DNA of 64,000 nucleotides. Origin: RYN-230 sp963704995 (GTDB lineage: Bacteria > Actinomycetota > Actinomycetes > Streptosporangiales > Streptosporangiaceae). How positions within the stretch are numbered: position 1 is the first letter of the stretch; every line of letters starts with the position of its first letter. The position numbers were made by a program, and so were the translations under genes. Positions 17,524 through 25,854 of the stretch are shown in pieces. The stretch lies in assembly GCA_963704995.1 (NCBI GenBank), contig CAVPIM010000012.1:62001-126000 (forward strand), in the 5' to 3' direction. The notes below the pieces were generated by a model. The model was not told the DNA's origin. It saw nothing but the letters and a program-made list of their open reading frames with translations, and made no database searches.

Positions 17524-17952
17524 ATGAGCACATCGCCGCTTTCCCCAGAGGAGATCCGCGCCGCCGCGGCGGCACACCACGAGCTTGGCCCCGAATACCG
17601 CGACGCAGTGATCGAGTCCTTCCTGGAGCGGGTTGACCAGGAAATCACCGCACGTGTTGACGCACGTCTCGGACCTGTGTCCCGCGAGCAGCCTGTGCAG
17701 CCAGCGCCGTCACATAGCCGCCGCACGCTGCTGACTGGTGTTGCGATCGGAATCTTCGTCACCGGTGTGCCATCCATGATGGTCGCGGCGAGCGCGGGTG
17801 GCGTCATCGCCAAGGATGAGACACAAGTTCTTCTCATCATGGCCGTCCTCTGGGCGGTATCGGTGGCCATCGCAGCTTCCGCGATTCGCGTCCGTCTTGA
17901 GCTGCGGCGCAAGGAATACGGCGCTCGCCAAACCGGCCGCCAGGCTCCCTAG
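17524..17952 (+). CDS. Small membrane protein of unknown function
   Basis: 142 residues, ATG 17524 behind GGGGAGGACTTACCC. The N-terminus (1-70) is soluble and acidic with a helix EEIRAAAAAHHELGPEYRDA; two membrane helices follow, about 70-95 (LLTGVAIGIFVTGVPSMMVA) and 101-122 (VLLIMAVLWAVSVAIAASAI). Basic tail. This layout matches a common but unstudied family of actinobacterial integral membrane proteins. No operon partner. Codon use and GC are slightly lower than neighbours. Confidence 0.65.
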   Translation: MSTSPLSPEEIRAAAAAHHELGPEYRDAVIESFLERVDQEITARVDARLGPVSREQPVQPAPSHSRRTLLTGVAIGIFVTGVPSMMVAASAGGVIAKDETQVLLIMAVLWAVSVAIAASAIRVRLELRRKEYGARQTGRQAP

Positions 17953-18011
17953 GGCCACCGTCTGACCGTGCCTCGGAGGGTGATGTCGGTGGTGCGGCTT
18001 AGCCTGGCCCT

Positions 18012-18350
18012 GTGACAGGAGAGACCGGGGCTCCAGAGGAGCGCTTCGAGGACCTGGTCGATGCGCTAGTCGGGTCGCCCGGGGTGACGCCGCCGCGCGG
18101 GGGCAGCGGCTTCGGCCGCAGCGCCCTGCGCTGGGAGAAGAAGATCTTCGCGATGCTGGTCCGCGGGCGGCTGGTCGTGAAACTCCCGGCGCCGCGGGTT
18201 GACGCGCTGATCGCCGGCGGCGACGGGGTGCGGTTCGACGCCAACAAGGGCACGCCGATGAGGGAGTGGTTCAGCCTGGACCCGGACTCGGGGCTGCCCT
18301 GGATCCCGCTGGCCCGGGAAGCCCTGGACTTCGCTCAGGCCTGCCGCTGA
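18012..18350 (+). CDS. TfoX/Sxy N-terminal-domain-like protein
   Basis: 112 residues from GTG 18012. The central part, SGFGRSALRWEKKIFAMLV, GRLVVKLPAPRVDAL and FDANKGTPMREWFSL, matches the small TfoX_N/YjbR-like fold seen in stand-alone actinobacterial proteins. TfoX controls competence in gammaproteobacteria; the actinobacterial single-domain forms have no known role. No partner gene nearby. Family call moderately certain. Confidence 0.6.
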   Translation: MTGETGAPEERFEDLVDALVGSPGVTPPRGGSGFGRSALRWEKKIFAMLVRGRLVVKLPAPRVDALIAGGDGVRFDANKGTPMREWFSLDPDSGLPWIPLAREALDFAQACR

Positions 18351-18467
18351 CGCCGGTCAGCGCGTTCCGGCCTGCGCCTGCCACGGAGGCCGGCGTTCCG
18401 GCGGCCTCCCGGTCCCGCCCTGGACAGGGTCCGCCGCCGCCCGGGCTACCAGGGCTTATCCACATGG

Positions 18468-19754
18468 GTGACGAGGCTTGATCCCGCCGTGATCGGCGTC
18501 CCTTATCGTGGCCCCGTGGGCGGCTTTCAGCAGGATGAGGCACCGCGCCTGCGGTTCCCTGCCCTCGACCCTGAGCCGCCGCCCCCGTCCTGGTGGCGGC
18601 GGCTGCTCTGGCCCGCCTGCGTGCTCGCGGCGGCCGCCTTGGTCGTGACCGCCGTGCGGCTGGCACCGTCATTCCTCCCGGGATCGCGGGCCGCCCCCGG
18701 CCACTCCCGGGGCGCCCATCATCCCCGCCGGGGGGAGGCGGGCCCGGCGGCCCGGGCCGCCGGCCGGGTCGTGTTCGTCACCCGCTCCGGCGCCCTCGCG
18801 CTCGCGAATCCCGATGGCAGCCATCTCGCCCGGGTCGCCGGCTTCGGGAACGTGGGCGACTCGGTAGCGGTCTCGCCGGACAATCGCTACATTTCCCTGC
18901 TCAACGGGCAGGTGATCAGGATCAGCCCCGGCCCCGCGCTGGCCAGCTTCCCGGGCAAGGTCCAGCCCGGCGGTGGCAGCGCCGTCGCGCTGCCGGACCC
19001 CTTCGCCGACCACGGGCAGGCCGTGGTGATGCTGCAGGACTTCGGCGACCCCACCTACTCGTCCACCAACCCCATCTCGGTCATCTCGATCGCCACCGGC
19101 CGGTCGATGTCGCTGGGCAGCGGGGACCAGGTGGCCGGGGACCCGGCGGCGGCCGGGGTGTTCACCACCGTGAGCGCGGCCATCGCGGCGGGTGCCGTCT
19201 CGCTCGTCACCACCCCAGACGCCAGGGTGGTGATCCGCGACGCGGGACGGCCGCCGGTGCTGCTCATCACGGCCCGGCAGCTGACCCGTGATCTGGGCCT
19301 GCCCCGCCGCCTGGCGGTATCGCTCGCCGTGTACCCCAGCCCCCGCGGAACCGAGGCCGCGGTGACGGTCCGGCCGGCCGCTGGCGGCCCGGGCGGGGGC
19401 CTGGCCATCCTGACCCGGTCCGGCCGGACCGTCGCCCGGCTCCCGGCCCGGGCAGGCGCGGCACTGGCCCCGGGCGCCCCGGCCTGGTCACCCTCCGGGA
19501 AGTCGCTGGCCTACCTGGTCACCACCAGCGCCGGTTCCCCTGAGCTGAGCGTCTGGTCAGCCTGCCGGCGGCCGCTCAAATCCAGCCCGCTCCCGGCGTC
19601 GGCCGGCCGCTACGGCGAGTGCGTCTGGGCGCCGGACGCCACCTCGGTTCTCTGCCCGGCGTCCGGCGGGTCGCCATGGGTGATCGCCCCGGCGGGCGGG
19701 GGGCAGCCCGCCGTCGTCCCCGGGCCCGGAATGCCCGTTGCGTGGCTGCGATGA
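18468..19754 (+). CDS. Membrane-anchored beta-propeller-like protein (TolB/WD40-like)
   Basis: Up to 428 residues. A single hydrophobic segment near 43-62 (LLWPACVLAAAALVVTAVRL) anchors it, leaving a large external domain. The outer part has propeller-type repeats such as DSVAVSPDNRYISL, APAWSPSGKSLAYLV and ECVWAPDATSVLC. The stop overlaps the start of the FtsX-type permease (ATGA), so it is the first gene of an ABC export operon and may be its extracytoplasmic partner. The start is uncertain: GTG 18468 or GTG near 18515, neither with a strong ribosome site. Confidence 0.68.
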   Translation: MTRLDPAVIGVPYRGPVGGFQQDEAPRLRFPALDPEPPPPSWWRRLLWPACVLAAAALVVTAVRLAPSFLPGSRAAPGHSRGAHHPRRGEAGPAARAAGRVVFVTRSGALALANPDGSHLARVAGFGNVGDSVAVSPDNRYISLLNGQVIRISPGPALASFPGKVQPGGGSAVALPDPFADHGQAVVMLQDFGDPTYSSTNPISVISIATGRSMSLGSGDQVAGDPAAAGVFTTVSAAIAAGAVSLVTTPDARVVIRDAGRPPVLLITARQLTRDLGLPRRLAVSLAVYPSPRGTEAAVTVRPAAGGPGGGLAILTRSGRTVARLPARAGAALAPGAPAWSPSGKSLAYLVTTSAGSPELSVWSACRRPLKSSPLPASAGRYGECVWAPDATSVLCPASGGSPWVIAPAGGGQPAVVPGPGMPVAWLR

Positions 19755-22700
19755 CCCGGCTGGTCGCGGTCCTGCGCGGGATGCGGCAACGGGGCGGCAC
19801 CACCGTGATGATCCTGGCGGTGGCCCTGGTGGCTACCGCGGCGGCGGCCACCGGCCCCATCTACTACCAGGCGGTGCGGACTTCCATCCTGCGGGACACC
19901 GTGGCCAGGACCGGATTCGCCGGCCGTGGCTACGAGGCCAACCAGACCGGCGCCGTCCCGGGCCTGCTCGCGCAGCTCGAGCCGGTGGTGCACAGCCAGC
20001 TGGACCATAGCCTGGGCCGCCTGGCGGGGCTCTTCGCCGCCCCGGTCTACGCGGTCGAGACCACGGTCCCCTATCCGCAGTACAGGGCCTCGGTCCCGAT
20101 CGTCTGGCGCAGCGGTGTGTGTGCTCAGCTGCGCATCAGCGGCCGCTGTCCCACGGCGCGCGGGCAGGTGCTGGTCAGCCGCCGGATGGCTACCCTGACC
20201 GGCTGGCACCTGGGCCAGCATGTGCGGTTCGCCCCCTGGCCGGCCTTCACCATCACCGGCCTGTACGGGCAGCCGGACCAGGGCCGCGGATACTGGTTCG
20301 GCCGCGGCTCCCTGTACTTCTCGGCCTCGGCCGCGCCGTCAGAGCAGGCGGGCACCGCCAGCTCGATCGATGCCTTCTTCACCCCGCGGGCCACCCTGGA
20401 GCAGGCGCCCGCGCAGCAGCAGGGCACCGCGGTGGTGGACGATCTGCTGGTCCAGTCCCGGCTGACCGGCAGCGAGGTCGCCCCGCTGGCGTCCGGGATG
20501 ACGGCCTTCACCACCTCCGCCGCGTTGCAGCAGCAGCAGGTGCTGGTCAGCACCGCCATCCCGGCCACGCTCCAGGCGGTGCAGACCAGCTGGCGGGCGG
20601 TGGCCATCCCGGTCGTGCTGATCACCGCCCAGCTGCTGGCCGCCTGCCTGCTGCTGCTCTTCCTGGCGGTTACTGACGCGATCGACGCCCGCGGGCACGA
20701 CGTGTCCCTGGCCAAGCTGCGCGGACGCGGTGGCTGGCGGACGATCGTGTTCGGGATGTCCGAGCCGGTGCTGCTGCTCGCCCTGGCCCTGCCCATTGGC
20801 ACCTTGTGCGGGTGGGCGGCGACGGCGGCCCTCAGCCGCGTGCTGCTGCGCCCGGGCACCGCGGTGACGCTGACCCCGCTGGCCTGGGCCGCGGCCGGGC
20901 TGGCCACGGCCGGCGGCCTGCTGGCCGTGGTGCTCGCCGCCCGCCGGACCTTGCGGCGGCCCGTCGTCGAGGAATGGCGGCGGTCCGGCCGCAAACCCTC
21001 CGGGCGCGGCTGGGTGGCCGACGCGGTGCTGGCGACCGCCGCCGCCGCGGGACTGCTGGACCTCGCGGTCACCGGGCAGATCGGGTCGGCCCGGCACGGC
21101 GCCCTGGGCCTGCTCGTCCCGGGGCTGCTGGGGCTGGCCATCGCCGTGATCGCCTCCCGGCTCCTGCCGCTGGCCTGCCGGTCGGCGTTCGCCCGGACCG
21201 GCACCCGCGGCAGCATCGGCCTGTTCCTCGCCCTCCGCCACGTCGCCCGCCGCCCGGGCGGGACCCGGACCACGATCGTGCTGGCCACCGCGTTCGCGCT
21301 GAGCACGTTCGCGGTCACCGCCTGGGCGGTGGACCGGAACAACCAGCACCTCGTCGCGGCGGCCGAGGTGGGCGCGCCGGTGGTGCTCACCGTCGGGGTC
21401 CCGGCGGGCAGGAACCTCGAGACCATCGTGGACCACGCTGATCCCGGCGGCCGGATGGCGGTCGCCGTGGACCGCTACACCAGCCTGTCCAGCACCGGCA
21501 GCGCCGGGCTGACGGTGCTGGCCGTTGACCCGCAGCGGTTTGCCCGGGTCGCGGCCTGGCGCCCCGGCTTCACGACCCGGCCGGCCGCCGGGCTGGCCCG
21601 CGAGCTTGCCCCTCCCGCCCCGGCCCCGGTCATCCTGCACGGCAGCGCGCTGCGGGTCACCGTTGACGTCCATGCGCTGTCGCCCCCCGGCTCGGTGCTG
21701 GCGGCGGACGTCACCACCGGAGCCTCGCCGGTCATCCTGGGCCCGCTGCCCGCGCGCGGCGTCACCACCCTGACCGCGCCGCTGGTGGGGTGCCCCTGCG
21801 TCCTCCAGGATCTTGACCTCAGCCCGCCGAGGCACTTCCTGCTGAGCCCGGTGGACGGGTCGGTCACCATCACCGCGGTGCAGGTGCGCACGGCCGCCGG
21901 CTGGGTATCGGCCACGGCCGGGCTGCTGTCCGCGGCCGCGCGGTGGCGCCCCGGGCACCTGGACAACCCGCCGGACCGTATCACGGCCTCTGAGGCCGGC
22001 CTGGACTGGAAATTCACCGGGCACCCGCACCAGGACCCGCTGCTGATCTCCGCGAACCGGCCCTCTCCGCTGCCCGCGGTGGTCTCCAGCGCGATGCTCA
22101 GCCACGGGGAGCATCTCGCCTCGGGGGTGGGGCTCGACGGCAGCCCGCTCGAGATACGGGTGATCAGCGCGGCCAGCGTCGTGCCGGGATCCCCGCAAGC
22201 CGGGGAGCTCGTGGACCGCCGGTACGCCGAGCTCGCCGCGGGAGAAAACTTCCCGGACGCGAGCCAGCAGGTCTGGCTCACGACCGGGGCCCAGGCCAGC
22301 ATCGAGCCGCGGCTGAAGGCCGCCGGGCTGCGGGTCCTGTCGGTGACCACCACCGCGTCCGTGGCCGCGGCCTTCGCCCGGCAAGGGCCCGCGCTGGCCA
22401 GCGTCCTGTTTCTCGCCGACGCCGCGGCCGCGGCGCTGCTCGCCGCCGGGGCGGCGGTGCTCGGCCTGTACCTGTCCGCGCGCCGGCGCCGGTATGAGTA
22501 CGCGGCGCTCTGCGCCTCCGGGGTGGCGACCGGCACGCTCCGCCGGGCCGTCCTTAGCGAGATGGCCCTGGTGCTCGGGTTCGGCGTCATCGTCGGTGTC
22601 GGCAGCGGGCTGCTCGCCGCCGAGGTGGCCCTGCGGACCGTCCCGGAGTTCCTGACCACCCCGGCGGCCCCGTTGTCCTACGTTCCGGCGGCCGCGCCGG

Positions 22701-22813
22701 TGATCGTGCTCCTCGGCGTGGCGGTCGCGCTGCTCGCGGTCGCCGCCGTCACGGCGAGCGTGCTGCTGATTCGCGGGGTCAGCCTGGACCAGCTCCGGGA
22801 GACGCCGACATGA
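19751..22813 (+). CDS. Large FtsX-like ABC transporter permease
   Basis: 1020 residues from ATG 19751. TM1 near 15-35 (VMILAVALVATAAAATGPIY) is followed by an external domain, then FtsX-type TM groups near 280-420 and 430-560, another external region, and a C-terminal TM group (about 880-1010, including LFLADAAAAALLAAGAAVLG and VIVLLGVAVALLAVAAVTAS). The duplicated FtsX arrangement resembles MacB-like or lipoprotein-release permeases that move substrates within or from the membrane without an import-type binding protein. Overlaps the genes before and after by 4 bases each. Confidence 0.88.
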   Translation: MTRLVAVLRGMRQRGGTTVMILAVALVATAAAATGPIYYQAVRTSILRDTVARTGFAGRGYEANQTGAVPGLLAQLEPVVHSQLDHSLGRLAGLFAAPVYAVETTVPYPQYRASVPIVWRSGVCAQLRISGRCPTARGQVLVSRRMATLTGWHLGQHVRFAPWPAFTITGLYGQPDQGRGYWFGRGSLYFSASAAPSEQAGTASSIDAFFTPRATLEQAPAQQQGTAVVDDLLVQSRLTGSEVAPLASGMTAFTTSAALQQQQVLVSTAIPATLQAVQTSWRAVAIPVVLITAQLLAACLLLLFLAVTDAIDARGHDVSLAKLRGRGGWRTIVFGMSEPVLLLALALPIGTLCGWAATAALSRVLLRPGTAVTLTPLAWAAAGLATAGGLLAVVLAARRTLRRPVVEEWRRSGRKPSGRGWVADAVLATAAAAGLLDLAVTGQIGSARHGALGLLVPGLLGLAIAVIASRLLPLACRSAFARTGTRGSIGLFLALRHVARRPGGTRTTIVLATAFALSTFAVTAWAVDRNNQHLVAAAEVGAPVVLTVGVPAGRNLETIVDHADPGGRMAVAVDRYTSLSSTGSAGLTVLAVDPQRFARVAAWRPGFTTRPAAGLARELAPPAPAPVILHGSALRVTVDVHALSPPGSVLAADVTTGASPVILGPLPARGVTTLTAPLVGCPCVLQDLDLSPPRHFLLSPVDGSVTITAVQVRTAAGWVSATAGLLSAAARWRPGHLDNPPDRITASEAGLDWKFTGHPHQDPLLISANRPSPLPAVVSSAMLSHGEHLASGVGLDGSPLEIRVISAASVVPGSPQAGELVDRRYAELAAGENFPDASQQVWLTTGAQASIEPRLKAAGLRVLSVTTTASVAAAFARQGPALASVLFLADAAAAALLAAGAAVLGLYLSARRRRYEYAALCASGVATGTLRRAVLSEMALVLGFGVIVGVGSGLLAAEVALRTVPEFLTTPAAPLSYVPAAAPVIVLLGVAVALLAVAAVTASVLLIRGVSLDQLRETPT

Positions 22814-23754
22814 CCGCGGCGGCGGGGAACACCGCGGGCGGCGCCTTCGCCGCGGGTGCGGGCCAGGGCGCAGGCCATGGGGCGGGACACGGACCCGGGG
22901 AGCGGGACGGCCACGGCGCGGTGGTGGTGCGCTGCGAAGGGCTGGTCCAGGTCTACGGGGAACCGGGGGAGGAGGTCACGGCGCTGCGCGGCGTGGATCT
23001 CGCGGTGGCCGAGGGCGACACCGTCGCCCTGCTCGGCCCGTCGGGAGCCGGGAAATCCACCCTGCTGTGGCTGCTCGCCGGCCTGCTGCGGCCGACCGCC
23101 GGCCTGGTCGAGGTGTGCGGGCGGCGGCTCGGCGACCTGACCGGCCGGTCCGCCGCCGAGATGCGGCTGCGCGACGTGGGCGTCGTCCTGCAGAACCCGG
23201 GCCGCAATCTCCTGCATAACGAGACGGCCCTGGGCAACGTGCTGTTCGCGCAGGGCCCGACCCGCCGGTCCCGGGCGGTCAAGCGGCGCCGGGCCGCAGG
23301 CCTGCTCGACGCGGTGGGCCTGAGCCCGGTGGCCCGGCGGACCGCCGGCCGGCTCTCCGGCGGTGAGCAGCAACGCCTCGCCCTCGCGGTCGCCCTGGCC
23401 AACGGCCCCCGGCTGCTGCTCGCGGACGAGCCGACCAGCCAGCTCGATCACGGCACCGCCGGAGCGGTCGTGGACCTGATCCGCGCGGCCAACGAGGACC
23501 TCGGCACCACCGTCGTGGTTGTCACCCACGACCCCGAGGTCGGCGGCGCACTCGGCCGGACCGTGACCATCCGCGACGGGCGGGTCGGTGCCGAGGGACA
23601 CCAGGGCGAGGACTACCTGGTCGTGTCCCGCGACGGGTCGGTCCAGCTGCCCGATGAGGTCCTGCAGAGCACGCTGCCGCCCGGGTCCCTGGCCCGCGCG
23701 GTGACGACCGCCAGCGGCGTGGAACTGCGCCGGGTCGACCTGGACCGGGGCTGA
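22810..23754 (+). CDS. ABC transporter ATP-binding protein (MacB/LolD type)
   Basis: 314 residues. An unusual Gly/His/Ala-rich N-terminus of about 35 residues precedes the nucleotide-binding domain. Walker A GPSGAGKST near 77-85, Q-loop VGVVLQNPGRN, signature LSGGEQQRLALAV, Walker B RLLLADEPTSQLD, H-loop VVTHDPE. After the domain, about 60 further residues follow (SVQLPDEVLQSTLPPGSLAR). ATG overlaps the permease stop. Works with the FtsX-type permease; the second ATPase follows. Confidence 0.9.
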   Translation: MTAAAGNTAGGAFAAGAGQGAGHGAGHGPGERDGHGAVVVRCEGLVQVYGEPGEEVTALRGVDLAVAEGDTVALLGPSGAGKSTLLWLLAGLLRPTAGLVEVCGRRLGDLTGRSAAEMRLRDVGVVLQNPGRNLLHNETALGNVLFAQGPTRRSRAVKRRRAAGLLDAVGLSPVARRTAGRLSGGEQQRLALAVALANGPRLLLADEPTSQLDHGTAGAVVDLIRAANEDLGTTVVVVTHDPEVGGALGRTVTIRDGRVGAEGHQGEDYLVVSRDGSVQLPDEVLQSTLPPGSLARAVTTASGVELRRVDLDRG

Positions 23755-23804
23755 CATGGCCAGCTGGGGTGGCCTGCGCGGGCCCGGCCGGGAACGGGGC
23801 TGAC

Positions 23805-24428
23805 ATGCTCGACGCGCGTGGCTTGCGGTATGTCCGGGACGGCCAGACCATCCTGGCCGGGGTGGACGTCACGCTCGATCCCGGTGAGAGCCTGGCGGTG
23901 ACCGGGCCGTCCGGGTCGGGCAAATCCAGCCTGCTGGCGGTGATCGCGGGCCTGGCCCGGCCGGCCGCCGGGCAGGTCTGCCTGAACGGCGCGCCGCTGA
24001 CCGGGTTCGCCGGGCCCGCCAGCGGCGTAGCCCTCGTGCTCCAGGGTTACGGCCTGGTCTCCCTGCTGACCGCGGCGGAGAACATTGAGGTCGCCCTGCG
24101 CGCCGCCGGGCGCCCGGCGGGCACAGCCCCGGTGACGGCCCGCGCGGCCCTGGCCCAGCTGGGCCTGGAGCCGCACGCGGACCAGCTGGTCGAGGAGCTG
24201 TCTGGCGGCCAGCAGCAGCGGGTCGCGGTGGCCCGCGCGCTGGCCCTCAAGCCCAAGCTGCTCATTGCCGATGAGCCAACCGCCGAGCTTGACCCCGCGG
24301 CGCGGGCGGTGGTGCTGGCCCGGATCTTCGATATCGTCACCGACGGCGGAGCCCTGATCGTGGCCACCCATGACCCGGAGGTGGCCGGAAGGTGCGACCG
24401 GATCCTGGACCTGCGGGGCACCTGCTGA
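23805..24428 (+). CDS. ABC transporter ATP-binding protein, second copy (LolD-like)
   Basis: 207 residues from ATG 23805. Compact domain: Walker A GPSGSGKSS, Q-loop VALVLQGYGLVSLL, signature LSGGQQQRVAVARAL, Walker B KLLIADEPTAELD, H-loop ATHDPE. No extra termini, unlike its neighbour. The start follows GGGGCTGACATG, a 12-base string also found at the end of the previous gene (23747-23758), with a 15-codon frame (23756-23803) between. Two distinct ATPases with one permease suggests a heterodimeric motor. Confidence 0.9.
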   Translation: MLDARGLRYVRDGQTILAGVDVTLDPGESLAVTGPSGSGKSSLLAVIAGLARPAAGQVCLNGAPLTGFAGPASGVALVLQGYGLVSLLTAAENIEVALRAAGRPAGTAPVTARAALAQLGLEPHADQLVEELSGGQQQRVAVARALALKPKLLIADEPTAELDPAARAVVLARIFDIVTDGGALIVATHDPEVAGRCDRILDLRGTC

Positions 24429-24495
24429 TCCTGTCCCGGCTGTCCCCGCAGGCCCGGCCGGAGGCGTGAGCCAGGGCCGGGCGGATGATAGGGGC

Positions 24496-25386
24496 ATGGA
24501 TACTGCGGGTGTGGCCACCGGAGGGCAGGCGGGGTACTCCGGGGTCTGCCCCTTCACCGTGGGCAAGCCGGTCATGCGGCAGCGGTGGGAACAGCTGACG
24601 TTCCTGCACTGGTCCTACGACCCGGCCGAGGTGCAGCGGCTTCTCCCCGGCGGCCTGACCGTGGACACCTTCGGCGGGATGGCCTGGGTCGGCCTGGTGC
24701 CGTTCTTCATGCGGGTGCACACGCCGGGCGATCACGGTGCGCCCTGGGCCTCCAACTTCTGCGAGACCAACGTGCGCACCTACGCCATCGACCGCGACGG
24801 GCGGGCCGGCATCTGGTTCCTGTCGCTGGACGCGGCGCGTCTCGGGGCGGTCGCGGTGGCCCGGGCCAGCTACCGGCTGCCGTACTTCTGGTCCTCGATG
24901 CGCCTCACCGGGCCGCTGGCCGGCCCGGCCGCGGCGACCGCGGCCGCCGGTTTCCCCGGGGCGGGCAGCGCCGCCGGGGACCAGGAGATCGCTTACTCCT
25001 GCCAGCGCCGGGTGCCGGGGCCGCGCACGGCGACCAGCCAGGTCCGGGTCCGCGTCGGCGCGCCCTACCAGCCCGCCGAACTCGGGGACCGGGACCATTT
25101 CCTGACCGCCCGCTGGGTGCTGTTCAGCGTGCTGGCCGGGCGCCCGCTGTTCGCCCGCGCGGAGCACCCGCCGTGGCCGCTGCACCGCGCAGAGGCGCTG
25201 ACCGTGGACGACGGCCTGATCGCCGCGGCGGGCCTGCCCGCGCCCCGCGGTGCGCCGCTGGTGCACTACTCGCCGGGGGTGGACGTGCGCATCGGCCGCC
25301 CCGAAGGGTACCGGGAGAAGGGCGCGGCTCCCGGGGCGGGTCAGGCCGGCTGGCCGTCCACCGTCAGCTCCACCCGGTCCGGGTAG
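24496..25386 (+). CDS. DUF2071 (YqjF-like) protein
   Basis: 296 residues. The DUF2071 signatures are clear: QRWEQLTFLHWSYDPAEVQRL near residue 30, then MAWVGLVPFFMRV, NFCETNVRTYAIDRDG, GIWFLSLDA and the end region LVHYSPGVDVRIG. The family is widespread and uncharacterised. Start ATG 24496 behind GATAGGGGC. The 3' end overlaps the convergent DUF427 gene by 46 bases, so the last 15 codons share DNA with that gene. Confidence 0.85.
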   Translation: MDTAGVATGGQAGYSGVCPFTVGKPVMRQRWEQLTFLHWSYDPAEVQRLLPGGLTVDTFGGMAWVGLVPFFMRVHTPGDHGAPWASNFCETNVRTYAIDRDGRAGIWFLSLDAARLGAVAVARASYRLPYFWSSMRLTGPLAGPAAATAAAGFPGAGSAAGDQEIAYSCQRRVPGPRTATSQVRVRVGAPYQPAELGDRDHFLTARWVLFSVLAGRPLFARAEHPPWPLHRAEALTVDDGLIAAAGLPAPRGAPLVHYSPGVDVRIGRPEGYREKGAAPGAGQAGWPSTVSSTRSG

Positions 25387-25700
25387 AAGCACATCAGGCC
25401 GGCGATCTGCGCGGCCTGCGGGATCGGCGTCTCGTAGCTCCACACCAGGTCGCTGTAGACCTCGCCACCGACCTCGGCCGACCAGTACGACGCCTCGCCC
25501 TTGAATGGGCAGGTCGTGTGCAAGTCAGTAGACCGCAGCAGATCGGTCCGCACGTCCTCACGCGGCAGGTAGTACCGGGTCGGCAGGCCCGTCTCGTCCA
25601 GCAGGACCGGCCGGTCGGTCTCGGCGATCTTCTCGCCGCCGAGGGTGACGACGACGTGCGAGGTCGCTTCGTGCGTCGTGATCGTGTGCCCTTTAGCCAT
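25341..25700 (-). CDS. DUF427-family protein
   Basis: 119 residues, complete DUF427 domain: HVVVTLGGEKIAETDRPVLL, LPTRYYLPREDVRTDLL, HTTCPFKGEASYWS and VWSYETPIPQAAQIAGL. Cytosolic; the enzymatic role of this widespread fold is unknown. ATG 25700 with a GGGGGG tract upstream. Convergent with DUF2071 and divergent from the SARP-type regulator. Confidence 0.88.
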   Translation of the reverse strand: MAKGHTITTHEATSHVVVTLGGEKIAETDRPVLLDETGLPTRYYLPREDVRTDLLRSTDLHTTCPFKGEASYWSAEVGGEVYSDLVWSYETPIPQAAQIAGLMCFYPDRVELTVDGQPA

Positions 25701-25854
25701 ACCGGGTGAACCCCCCGGCGCCGGCGTTGATTCCTGCCGCGAGGCGGCGGAACGCCGCGGCGGTCGCCGACCCTGGCGCACCGCAAGGCCCGGGCCAGCC
25801 CATGCCACCCACCCATTTGCCGGGAGCGGGGACAATGGCAGCGGGAGGTGGACG

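Noticed and set aside
20339..22384. 681-codon leftward open frame over the FtsX permease
   Set aside because: Shadow of a strong permease gene on the other strand; composition is Gly/Gln/Arg-rich.
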